Below, in pieces: positions 1-6,244 of a stretch of 6,244 bases of DNA (position 1 is the stretch's first letter; every line of letters starts with the position of its first letter). The position numbers were made by a program, and so were the translations under genes. The notes under the pieces were generated by a model, which was not told the DNA's origin, searched no databases, and saw only the letters and a list, made by a program, of their open reading frames with translations. Source of the stretch: Saprospiraceae bacterium (GTDB taxonomy: Bacteria; Bacteroidota; Bacteroidia; Chitinophagales; Saprospiraceae); the NCBI GenBank assembly GCA_013002475.1, contig JABDJM010000032.1, forward strand, positions 1 through 6,244, written 5' to 3'.

Positions 1-299
1 TTAATGATCAGTAAGGTGGCGATCATGCTCAGTACCGGCAGAATCTGCGTATAGACGTCTGTTCGAAATATGGGTTGACGTTCAAACAGAAAAAGATAGA
101 CATTGAGTGTGATGGCAAAAACGCCCGGGATGCAGATCAGATAGATCAGGACTGCATAGAGGTAGCACCAGGGTTTCATTTCTCCCTCTCCTTTACCTAA
201 CCATCCCGCCAAAAAAGCGGTTAACGGGATCAGTAGAAAATACGCTAATAGGTAAAAGGGATTTTCAGAAAGATGATTGAAAAAATCCTGGAGGGTCAT
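1..299 (-). CDS. Partial multi-pass inner-membrane protein of unknown function (N-terminal 99 codons)
   Basis: I do not recognise this gene. It reads leftward from an ATG at 299 with no stop before the window edge, leaving 99 full codons plus two bases. The visible protein starts MTLQDFFNHLSENPFYLLAY and has a hydrophobic helix at about residues 15-34, a short polar and charged loop (Gly-Lys-Gly-Glu-Gly-Glu, about 35-40), a second long helix at about 46-72, a polar stretch with Glu-Arg-Gln-Pro (about 73-76), and the start of a third helix from about 86. This is an integral membrane protein without visible catalytic motifs. Its start lies 13 bases after the stop of the M28 peptidase gene on the same strand, so it is probably the last visible gene of the same operon. 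The upstream sequence is A-rich with no clear Shine-Dalgarno, as is usual in Bacteroidota. That it is a real gene is supported by the open frame, the composition and the tight spacing; the function is unknown. Confidence 0.72.
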   Translation of the reverse strand, partial: MTLQDFFNHLSENPFYLLAYFLLIPLTAFLAGWLGKGEGEMKPWCYLYAVLIYLICIPGVFAITLNVYLFLFERQPIFRTDVYTQILPVLSMIATLLII

Positions 300-312
300 G
301 TGTTTCGTTTAT

Positions 313-1938
313 TTATTTGGTATAAACATCAACCTGGATCCGGTCATCTCTGTTTGCGATCTCCCAGGCTGTATGGAAAACCAACTGACCAATCTTGGCC
401 ATTTTTTCAAAGTTGATCTTATCCATCGTATCTGTGGTACGGTGATAGTCCTTATGAGTTCCATTAAAGTAAAAGATAGCTGGGATTCCTTTTTCTGCAA
501 AGTTGTAATGATCCGACCTGTAATAATATCGGTTGGGGTCTGACTCAGCATTGTAGGTATAATCCAGGACCAGGTTAGTAAACCGATCATTCACACCTTC
601 ATTAATAGCATGCAAGCTGGTACTTAGCCTGTCGGATCCAATAACATATATGTACTCAGGATTGTCTTTATACTTTTTGTCCACCCGGCCTACCATATCT
701 ACATTGATGTTGACGATGGTTTTTTCCAAAGGGAAAACAGGCTTTTGGGTGTAGTACTTTGACCCCAGCAACCCTTTTTCTTCTCCTGTTACCATCATAC
801 ATAAGACGGATCTACGGGAGCCCTTGCCGGCCTTTTTGGCCTCTGCAAAGGCCTGAGCGACCTCAAGGACCGTGGAGGTTCCGGAGGCGTTATCATCTGC
901 TCCATTATAAATATCCTTGCCTCTTTTGCCGAGGTGATCATAATGGGCAGTGATGACCAATAGCTCGTCCTTCAATGCGGGATCGGAGCCCTCGATATAG
1001 CCAAGGACATTGTCACCAACCAATTTTGATTCTTTTTTATCCAGGAGGATGGTAAGGTCTGTTTCAATCGGAACAGCTTTAAAAGCTTTTTTCTTTTGGA
1101 TTTTTTTCCGGGCTCTTACCACCTTTTTGTAGCTCCTTCCAAAAAGCAATTTTGCTGACGAAGAGGAGAGGTAAAAATTATTGCAAAGCTCATCGAAATC
1201 AGGCATTGCTCCCAGTGTGGTTTGCCTTCCAAACCATAGGGGTCGATTTTCACTTGCTACAGATTGTAGCTTATTGTGAACCACCAGGATCGCTTTGGCG
1301 CCTTTAGCTTTAGCAAGCTTTACTTTTTTTGTCCAATCGGTACTCCAGTCTGAAGGATCTTCAGTTCCGGTTATCAAGGAAATCCCACTTTTGTCTTTTG
1401 GCTCGCCATTTAATACGACGACCACTTTGTCCCGGACGTTTGCGTTTGCGTAGTCTGAGAATCCATCTCCTTCGATCCCGTAACCGGCAAAGATGACCTC
1501 TTTGATATTTTTTAGATCCAGTGAAGAATTATTAGCGTGAAAGGCAAGGAAATCCCATCCGTGTCGATACTCCTCACCATCAGCGACCATTTCCACCTTG
1601 TTCCAGGAATTCCAATTGAATTGCATCGTTTGAAAATAACTGCCCGTTCCGGGAACGGGGGGAATGCCAAATTCCACAAATCGATCACGGATGAAGTCAG
1701 CGGCCTTTCGGTTTCCGGGTTGTCCGGTTTCCCGTCCTTCGAATTCGTCGGACGCAAGTTTTGAAATGTATTTGTGCAGGTCTTCCTTGTTGACGGTAGA
1801 AACAAAGGGGGCAGGATCATAAGCCTCGTAATCCGTTTTAAGGGCCTTGGAATAATCCAGGCCTGGATCCATATTCATTTGGGCATTGAGAGAAACACTG
1901 ACCAGAATCGTCAGTAGGATGAAGCAGCACTTTTTCAT
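313..1938 (-). CDS. Secreted M28 family zinc peptidase with protease-associated (PA) region
   Basis: This 541-residue exported metallopeptidase probably hydrolyses peptides from the amino end in the periplasm or outside the cell. Residues 1-19 form a signal peptide (MKKCCFILLTILVSVSLNA) with likely cleavage before Gln20; no lipobox Cys is placed to make it a lipoprotein. A PA-like region spans about 145-260. The M28 catalytic domain covers about 305-530 with every metal and catalytic position in place: His332 and Asp334 in AHYDHLG, the bridging Asp348 in NGADDNASG, Glu386 (general base) and Glu387 (ligand) in TGEEKGLLGS, Asp414 in NVDMVGR, and His477 in YRSDHYNF. These assignments come from known M28 structures. 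A strongly basic stretch at about 270-287 joins the PA region to the catalytic domain. Exact substrate specificity cannot be read from sequence. The ATG at 1938 lies 9 bases after the rpiB stop and directly opens the signal peptide, which supports this start. The gene sits third in the probable operon. Confidence 0.95.
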   Translation of the reverse strand: MKKCCFILLTILVSVSLNAQMNMDPGLDYSKALKTDYEAYDPAPFVSTVNKEDLHKYISKLASDEFEGRETGQPGNRKAADFIRDRFVEFGIPPVPGTGSYFQTMQFNWNSWNKVEMVADGEEYRHGWDFLAFHANNSSLDLKNIKEVIFAGYGIEGDGFSDYANANVRDKVVVVLNGEPKDKSGISLITGTEDPSDWSTDWTKKVKLAKAKGAKAILVVHNKLQSVASENRPLWFGRQTTLGAMPDFDELCNNFYLSSSSAKLLFGRSYKKVVRARKKIQKKKAFKAVPIETDLTILLDKKESKLVGDNVLGYIEGSDPALKDELLVITAHYDHLGKRGKDIYNGADDNASGTSTVLEVAQAFAEAKKAGKGSRRSVLCMMVTGEEKGLLGSKYYTQKPVFPLEKTIVNINVDMVGRVDKKYKDNPEYIYVIGSDRLSTSLHAINEGVNDRFTNLVLDYTYNAESDPNRYYYRSDHYNFAEKGIPAIFYFNGTHKDYHRTTDTMDKINFEKMAKIGQLVFHTAWEIANRDDRIQVDVYTK

Positions 1939-1947
1939 TATTTCAAT

Positions 1948-2388
1948 TTAAACGCAGGCAATTTTATTTACCCTTCTTTCATGTCTTCCGCCTTCAAAGG
2001 CAGTATTTATAAATAGCTCAACAAACTGGAGGGCCTGATGTTGGGAAATAAAGCGACAAGGCAGGGCCATCATATTGGCGTCGTTATGTTCTCTCGCAAG
2101 TCGGGCCAGGTCAGGTCCCCAGGCCATGGCACAACGGATTCCCTGGTGTTTGTTGGCGGTCATGGCAACACCATTTCCGGAGCCGCAAAAGAGAATTCCA
2201 AAATCAGCTTTCTTGGACTCCACCGCCTCGGACGTGGGATGTACAAAATCAGGATAATCTACAGAGTCTGCCGTGTCAGTCCCAAAATTCAGCACCTTGT
2301 GCCCGGCCTTTTCAAGAAGTTCAATTACCGCAGCTTTATAAGCATAGCCAGCATGATCTCCTCCAAGGGCAATGGTCAAGCCATCCAT
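1948..2388 (-). CDS. rpiB: Ribose-5-phosphate isomerase B (RpiB/LacAB family)
   Basis: RpiB interconverts ribose 5-phosphate and ribulose 5-phosphate in the cytosolic non-oxidative pentose phosphate pathway. With the start at ATG 2388 the protein has 146 residues, the usual family length. Visible family signatures are GGDHAG at 9-14 (Asp11, His12), the phosphate and active-site loop FCGSGNGVAMTANK at 67-80 with the catalytic-type Cys68, the GIRCA segment at 83-87, the REHNDANMMALPCR motif at 99-112 with His101, and the basic C-terminal GGRHERRVNKI at 133-143 whose arginines bind phosphate in known structures. The frame can be extended nine codons to a TTG at 2415, but that overlaps the upstream gene and adds only a lysine-rich run, so ATG 2388 is preferred. 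The gap to the upstream stop is 13 bases and to the M28 gene 9 bases, which indicates co-transcription. Confidence 0.95.
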   Translation of the reverse strand: MDGLTIALGGDHAGYAYKAAVIELLEKAGHKVLNFGTDTADSVDYPDFVHPTSEAVESKKADFGILFCGSGNGVAMTANKHQGIRCAMAWGPDLARLAREHNDANMMALPCRFISQHQALQFVELFINTAFEGGRHERRVNKIACV

Positions 2389-2401
2389 ATTTCTTTTCTT
2401 T

Positions 2402-5400
2402 TTAGCTTCCTCCAATATACGGATTTAGCATTTCGGCCACTTCATTTTTGAGCGTCTCATCGCTACTCTGGCTCCGTACAAAATTAACGAGCTGAGCAGC
2501 GTAAGATTTTGTTGTCTGAAGATCATTGCTAAAGGATTGCTCACGATCCGCAGGATCTAGTGATTCATAGAAATCGATAAGTTGCTTAAACTCTGTTGCC
2601 AGAGTTCGGACATGAGGGGCCGCTTTATCCATGGCGCCTGCCTGAGCATATAAACTCAGGAAGCTCATGGTGTTGTTGTCAAAGGGGAAGTTCATATGAG
2701 GGAATGCCTCAAAATGTTTGTCCAAAAGATCTACAGCCTGAGGGCGATTCCCATCTTTTATCATGTTTGCGACGGTCCGAAGGATCATCACTTTTTGTGT
2801 CTGGATGGATGGAGTATAACTTCTGTCCACGAACAGTTTTTTCTTGTCGAAATTTCCCCAGCGGAATTTCTCCATGACATTTTCGTAAACCTTCTGCTCA
2901 GCCACCTGACCATTACCAAGCATACCATAGACATTGTTTTCGCCTGCGCTTTTAATCGGGATAATCCTCAAGGCCAGTCCTTCAAGCTGGGTATATTGTT
3001 GGATTCCCAGAAGTGAAGCCTGCTGACAGGTTACGGCAAAATAGACTGGTCGATCCCAGATGTTTGAATTGATGATATCCAGAATAGCGGCGTCTCCTTT
3101 GTACAAGAAGTTGCCCTTGTTAATGTTGAACTCCATTCTGTCAACCATTCTGGAAGTATCTTCTGGAGCTACCATTCCCATTTCTATAGCGCGGTTTTTC
3201 CGCACAGGGATGTAGACTTTTTTGGAGGGCCAATAGGATTCCATTTTATCTCCGCTGGCCAGAGGAACTTCGTTTTTCCCGGCAGCGAAGCGCAAGGCCT
3301 GATCCAAAGCGATGGATCTGTTATTGAATTGTTTGAAGGGGTCAATAAAGTACTGTGACCGTCTAAACCCTCTTATCGCATCCTCCGGGATCGTCATCTT
3401 GATCGCCGGACTGTCATTTACTTTTCGCCTCAACTGATTGATATACCAATCCACCGCAATAAGACTTAGGTTGACCACCCGTACATCGGTACGGATCCCT
3501 TCAACCTCTTGGGCATACCAAAGAGGGTAGGTGTCATTATCCCCGTAGGTGAACAGGATCGAATTTTCCTCCACTGAATTCAGGAAGTTAGACGCATAAT
3601 CCCGGGAACCTTTGTGATCTATCCGGCTGTGGTCATCAAAATTTTGGAAGCCCATTAGTATGGGTGCGATCAAAACGATCCCGGCTGCAAGAGGAGCGGC
3701 TATTGCACTGCCCAGCTTCAGCCGGCTGGCGAAAAGCTGGAACATAGCCAGCACTCCCAGGCCAATCCAAATGGCATAAGTAAAGAACGATCCCGCAAAC
3801 ACGTAATCTCTTTCCCGGGGTTCATTCGGAGGCTGGTTAGAATAAACAATGATCCCGATCCCGGTTATGATAAACAAGGCCAGGATGGCTAAAAAGTCCT
3901 TTTTCTGTTTTGAGTAATGATAAAACATCCCCAGTAAGCCAAAGAGGAAGGGTAGCATGAAGTAGGCATTCCTGCCCTCATGATTGACCATAGTATCGGT
4001 CAGTTCACTTTGGTCGTAAAGACGTGCGTTATCCAAAAATGGGATTCCGCTAATCCAGTTACCGGATGATTTATCCCAGGGATAATATCCTTGTTCCCCG
4101 TTCTGCTTTCCACTAAAGTTCCACATGAAATAGCGCCAGTACATCCATTTAACCTGGTAGTTCCAAAAGAATTTAATGTTATCAGCCCCGCTCGGGCGAC
4201 CTGCAGGAAGCGGAGTATTTGGGTCGGGGTTAAGATTCATCCATCGCCGATACAAACTTCTCCTGGCGTCGTCAGCATGCCCCATTCTGGGCATGAGCAT
4301 CTTATCTTTTTTTGAATATATAGGGGTAATTTTCTTATCGATCTTATTGTACTTGTCGCCATCCAAGGCATAGCGTTCCTTGCTTTCAGTTTTGATAATC
4401 GGTGCATCAAAGTGCGCGCCGTACATCAAAGGTCTTTCTCCATACTGCTCACGATTCAGATAAGTGATCAGTTGGAATGGATTGTTGGGGTTGTTCATGT
4501 TGATGGGCGTATTCGCATTAGCCCGGATCACAACGATTCCCAAAGTTGAAAAGGCAGCAACGACCAGAGCGGCGCTAAAGATCAATTGCTGTGCAAGAGA
4601 TTTTCGGTTCACGGTTGCCCAACGTAGAAGGAAATAGAAGATTCCAACAACGATGAATGCTAAAGGTATCACTCCGCTATTGACAGGCAGACCAAATGAA
4701 TTCACCATGATCAGATCCAATTGCGCCCAAAGAGAAGGGATACCAACCAAGATTATTTTTTGGATAAAAACCATAAACGCGAGCCCTACACCAATAGAAG
4801 CTCCCACGCCCATAAGGTTGTGGTTCTTGTATTTTTTGAAGTAGTATAAAAGTGCAAGTGCCGGGAATGTTAGAATACTTAGAAGGTGAACCCCTATGGA
4901 AAGACCAGCTGCATAGACAGCAAATATCACCCAGCGATCATTTTGAATATCGTTTGGCAGGTAGTACCATTTTACCATTGCCCAAAGAGTAAGGGTGGTG
5001 AAAAATGTGGACATGGCATAAACCTCTCCCTCTACTGCCGAGAACCATATTGAGGTAGCAAAGGCTGTTGCCAACCCTGCAGTCAAGCCTGCTCCCATAA
5101 TGGCAAGCACTTGAGAACCTTCCACCTCTCCTTCTCTTCCAACCATAGCCAATTTCCCAAGGTACATAGTCACCCAGCAGATCAACATGGCAGCTGCCGA
5201 GGTTGCCAGGCAAGAAAGGAAGTTCACAGAAAAGGCGATCATTTCCGGGTTATTGGAAAAAACCTCCGCCAGGAAGGTGAACATCCTGCCTATTAATAAG
5301 AAAAGGGGTGCTCCCGGTGGGTGCACTACCTCAAGCTTATAGGCACCTGCTATAAACTCCCCGCAATCCCAAAGACTGCCCGTCCGTTCGGCAGAAAAAT

Positions 5401-5473
5401 AAAAGACGATCGCTGTTATTAGCAGGACCGCCAAACCTGTCCAATTAATGGCCTTTTTGAAGGGAATCTTCAT
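2402..5473 (-). CDS. GT117/DUF2723 family membrane glycosyltransferase (protein O-mannosyltransferase-like)
   Basis: This 1023-residue polytopic protein belongs to the DUF2723 family, now classed as glycosyltransferase family 117 with a GT-C fold; the human relative TMEM260 is a protein O-mannosyltransferase. By analogy it probably transfers a sugar from a lipid carrier to exported proteins on the periplasmic face of the inner membrane, but donor and acceptor are inferred. The first helix is at about 10-27. The next loop carries the family signature LWDCGEF (34-40; acidic Asp36 and Glu39, the best candidates for the catalytic or metal site) and HPPGAPL (51-57). VEGEVYAMS (147-155) is a second loop motif. 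About a dozen hydrophobic helices follow up to about residue 610, with a large soluble loop at about 320-500. Further family-like motifs are NQPPNEPRERDYVFAGSF (546-563) and YGDNDTYPLWY (643-653). The remainder (about 615-1023) is a soluble domain ending in helical, TPR-like sequence. ATG 5473 is chosen over an upstream TTG at 5533, because the extension would be basic filler covering the likely promoter. This is the first gene of the probable operon. Confidence 0.9.
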   Translation of the reverse strand: MKIPFKKAINWTGLAVLLITAIVFYFSAERTGSLWDCGEFIAGAYKLEVVHPPGAPLFLLIGRMFTFLAEVFSNNPEMIAFSVNFLSCLATSAAAMLICWVTMYLGKLAMVGREGEVEGSQVLAIMGAGLTAGLATAFATSIWFSAVEGEVYAMSTFFTTLTLWAMVKWYYLPNDIQNDRWVIFAVYAAGLSIGVHLLSILTFPALALLYYFKKYKNHNLMGVGASIGVGLAFMVFIQKIILVGIPSLWAQLDLIMVNSFGLPVNSGVIPLAFIVVGIFYFLLRWATVNRKSLAQQLIFSAALVVAAFSTLGIVVIRANANTPINMNNPNNPFQLITYLNREQYGERPLMYGAHFDAPIIKTESKERYALDGDKYNKIDKKITPIYSKKDKMLMPRMGHADDARRSLYRRWMNLNPDPNTPLPAGRPSGADNIKFFWNYQVKWMYWRYFMWNFSGKQNGEQGYYPWDKSSGNWISGIPFLDNARLYDQSELTDTMVNHEGRNAYFMLPFLFGLLGMFYHYSKQKKDFLAILALFIITGIGIIVYSNQPPNEPRERDYVFAGSFFTYAIWIGLGVLAMFQLFASRLKLGSAIAAPLAAGIVLIAPILMGFQNFDDHSRIDHKGSRDYASNFLNSVEENSILFTYGDNDTYPLWYAQEVEGIRTDVRVVNLSLIAVDWYINQLRRKVNDSPAIKMTIPEDAIRGFRRSQYFIDPFKQFNNRSIALDQALRFAAGKNEVPLASGDKMESYWPSKKVYIPVRKNRAIEMGMVAPEDTSRMVDRMEFNINKGNFLYKGDAAILDIINSNIWDRPVYFAVTCQQASLLGIQQYTQLEGLALRIIPIKSAGENNVYGMLGNGQVAEQKVYENVMEKFRWGNFDKKKLFVDRSYTPSIQTQKVMILRTVANMIKDGNRPQAVDLLDKHFEAFPHMNFPFDNNTMSFLSLYAQAGAMDKAAPHVRTLATEFKQLIDFYESLDPADREQSFSNDLQTTKSYAAQLVNFVRSQSSDETLKNEVAEMLNPYIGGS

Positions 5474-5521
5474 ATTAGAGGATTGTGCTTTTCGTAGTTT
5501 TCTATACCGAAAATAAAGGGA

Positions 5522-5529
5522 CAAAACTA
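5522..5529 (-). promoter_or_regulatory. Candidate -7 promoter element for the glycosyltransferase operon
   Basis: On the minus strand this reads TAGTTTTG, a full match to the Bacteroidota -7 consensus TAnnTTTG. It lies 48 bases upstream of the ATG at 5473, which would give a 5' leader of roughly 40 bases. No TTG is present 19-21 bases upstream, so the -33 half is not recognisable and the call rests on one short motif. It falls where a promoter is needed, upstream of the first gene of the operon. Confidence 0.35.
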
Positions 5530-5607
5530 ACAAATTATTGCTTGGACCCTGATTTTCATTAGGTTGAGCTATTTCAAGAAACCGTAGTTTTTACTGGGCT
5601 TTTACGA

Positions 5608-5618
5608 GGACCAGGTCC
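5608..5618. repeat. Short odd-length palindrome GGACC-A-GGTCC in the divergent intergenic region
   Basis: Two perfect 5-base arms flank a single central A. The palindrome lies between the two candidate divergent promoters, about 80 bases from each, and the symmetry does not extend further. The geometry would suit a small dimeric regulator, but with only five paired bases it may be chance, and no regulator gene is present in the window. Confidence 0.2.
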
Positions 5619-5686
5619 AATTTGTTCGATTTCGGTATCATGGCTCGGGCTTGTCGAAAAAGAACGGTTTCCTGAGAGCTGAAGTG

Positions 5687-5694
5687 TACCTTTG
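5687..5694 (+). promoter_or_regulatory. Candidate -7 promoter element (TACCTTTG) for the 40-residue protein gene
   Basis: TACCTTTG matches the Bacteroidota -7 consensus TAnnTTTG exactly and ends only four bases before the ATG at 5699. Transcription normally begins a few bases after this element, so the transcript would begin at or very near the start codon, leaving almost no leader. A clear TTG at the -33 position is absent; the nearest T-rich candidate is at 5668-5670, a little too close. A motif this short can occur by chance. Confidence 0.4.
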
Positions 5695-5698
5695 AGTT

Positions 5699-5821
5699 AT
5701 GATAAAGCTATTAGTCTTGATTGTGGTTGGATATATAGCCTATCAATGGTGGTCCAACCCAAAGGAATTGCCCGCTGAGCCTATTGAGGATGATTTCGTT
5801 GATTATGAGGAAGTTGATTAA
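5699..5821 (+). CDS. Small single-pass membrane protein with acidic tail (40 residues, DUF4834-like C-terminus)
   Basis: The ORF runs from ATG 5699 to TAA 5819-5821. Residues 2-18 (IKLLVLIVVGYIAYQWW) form one hydrophobic helix that probably anchors the protein in the inner membrane. The remaining 22 residues are strongly acidic, with eight Asp or Glu in the last twelve, ending FVDYEEVD. From memory, this ending resembles the conserved YVDFEEI-type terminus of the small flavobacterial DUF4834 membrane proteins, which are about twice as long; no function is known for them. In its favour are the membrane-helix-plus-acidic-tail design, a good promoter-like element just upstream, and the fit of its stop against the convergent lpxD-like stop. 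There is no Shine-Dalgarno. The ORF is short enough that it could be non-coding, but its composition looks protein-like. Confidence 0.55.
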   Translation: MIKLLVLIVVGYIAYQWWSNPKELPAEPIEDDFVDYEEVD

Positions 5822-6244
5822 TCCAGCTTATCCTTCTTTTCCTTTTTTTCCACTTTTCTAAGGAACTCCGGCAACTTGGTGACAGCCAAGAATTGACGGT
5901 GTCGTTGAATGGCTTCCACAACAGGGGACCCACTATAAGATTTTCCCCCCTCAAGGTCCTTATGAACTCCCGATTGAGCTAATACCACAGCATCATCTCC
6001 GATCTTTCGCCCATGTACGATGCCGACTTGCCCTGAAGGAGCACCCTGTTACCAATAATGGTTTTGCCAGCAATGCCGGTACCACCTGCAATAATGCAAT
6101 CCTCTCCGATCTCAACTCCGTGACCAATATGAACATGGCAATCTACCTTGGTACCCTTGCCAATTCTGGTGTCACCAGACACTCCTTTATTTATGGTGGT
6201 TAATGCCCCAATATCGCATTGGTCCTCAATGATCACCCTTCCAC
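5818..6244 (-). pseudogene. lpxD: LpxD-like UDP-3-O-acylglucosamine N-acyltransferase, partial at 5' end and frameshifted
   Basis: This is the C-terminal part of a left-handed beta-helix acyltransferase of the LpxD type, which adds the N-linked hydroxyacyl chain to UDP-3-O-acylglucosamine in lipid A synthesis. The gene enters from beyond 6244. The first 70 visible codons (first base 6242) read GRVIIEDQCDIGALTTINKG, then hexapeptide repeats with VHIGHGVEIG, whose His41 (numbering the visible part) aligns with the catalytic His239 of E. coli LpxD, and IIAGGTGIAGKTIIG. At the G-run 6031-6033 the frame breaks and would stop at TAG 5979-5981 after 15 unrelated residues. Restoring one G gives LLQGQVGIVHGRKIGDD and a further 70 family-like codons, including YSGSPVVEAI and a lysine-rich end (RKVEKKEKKDKLD), to TAA at 5818-5820. 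So the whole C-terminus is preserved in the shifted frame, which suggests a recent mutation or a sequence error. The late motifs resemble the second, divergent LpxD copy of Bacteroidota (inference). Apparent starts inside the window are internal codons. Confidence 0.85.

Noticed and set aside
1512..1820. Minus-strand 102-codon ORF inside the M28 peptidase gene
   Set aside because: It is an alternative frame of a well-supported gene, and its sequence has no domain-like features.
2408..2413. GGAGGA as a Shine-Dalgarno sequence for rpiB
   Set aside because: It encodes the terminal Gly-Gly of the upstream protein and lies 19 bases from ATG 2388, too far for normal pairing; Bacteroidota also make little use of Shine-Dalgarno sites.
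2389..2415. Nine-codon N-terminal extension of RpiB from a TTG start at 2415
   Set aside because: The TTG lies inside the last codons of the upstream glycosyltransferase gene, the extra residues are a lysine-rich run absent from the family, and ATG 2388 gives the normal RpiB N-terminus.
2038..2451. Plus-strand ORF of 137 codons opposite rpiB
   Set aside because: It lies entirely antisense to rpiB and the end of the glycosyltransferase gene, has no recognisable motif, and is best explained as a shadow of their codon pattern.
5474..5533. Twenty-codon N-terminal extension of the glycosyltransferase from a TTG start at 5533
   Set aside because: It covers the -7-like element and adds a basic segment before a protein that otherwise begins in typical family fashion with MKIPFKKAINW and its first membrane helix.
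5504..5638. Nine-base inverted repeat ATACCGAAA (5504-5512) and TTTCGGTAT (5630-5638)
   Set aside because: The arms are 117 bases apart and do not extend; one such match is not surprising by chance in an AT-rich region of this size.
5979..6236. Stand-alone 85-residue acyltransferase-like protein starting at GTG 6236
   Set aside because: The GTG is an internal Val codon in the LpxD motif GRVIIED, the frame is open to the window edge, and the last 15 residues before the stop are out of frame.

Overview
The window looks like a chromosomal segment from a member of the Bacteroidota, most likely a flavobacterium or a close relative. The grounds are: a large GT117/DUF2723 membrane protein, a family typical of this phylum; a secreted M28 peptidase with a signal peptide ending in Leu-Asn-Ala-Gln; gene starts without clear Shine-Dalgarno sequences; and TAnnTTTG-type promoter elements upstream of both divergent genes. 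No mobile element, CRISPR array, rRNA or tRNA is visible.

Positions 1-5473 hold four minus-strand genes, read from right to left and separated by only 9-13 bases, so they probably form one operon. They are a 1023-residue GT117/DUF2723 membrane glycosyltransferase (2402-5473), ribose-5-phosphate isomerase B (1948-2388), an exported M28 zinc peptidase with a protease-associated region (313-1938), and the first 99 codons of an unrecognised multi-pass membrane protein that runs off the left edge (1-299). Three of the four products act in or across the cell envelope. RpiB is the single cytosolic housekeeping enzyme, placed inside the set.

Positions 5474-5698 are a 225-base divergent intergenic region. 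It holds a candidate promoter for the operon (minus strand), a candidate promoter almost touching the start of a small plus-strand gene, and a short odd-length palindrome. Positions 5699-5821 (plus strand) encode a 40-residue protein, too short for usual gene-calling cut-offs, with one N-terminal membrane helix and a very acidic tail resembling the C-terminus of DUF4834-type proteins.

Positions 5818-6244 (minus strand) hold the C-terminal part of an LpxD-like left-handed beta-helix acyltransferase (lipid A pathway). It enters from the right edge and is broken by an apparent single-base deletion in a G-run at 6031-6033. After restoring one base the family-like sequence continues to a stop codon that overlaps the stop of the small convergent gene within one TTAA palindrome (5818-5821).

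Most of the window is ordinary housekeeping and envelope biology. The items worth a second look are the lpxD frameshift, the unannotated 40-residue protein with its near-leaderless promoter, and the operon linking an O-glycosylation-type transferase to a secreted peptidase. I see no convincing new multi-gene system.
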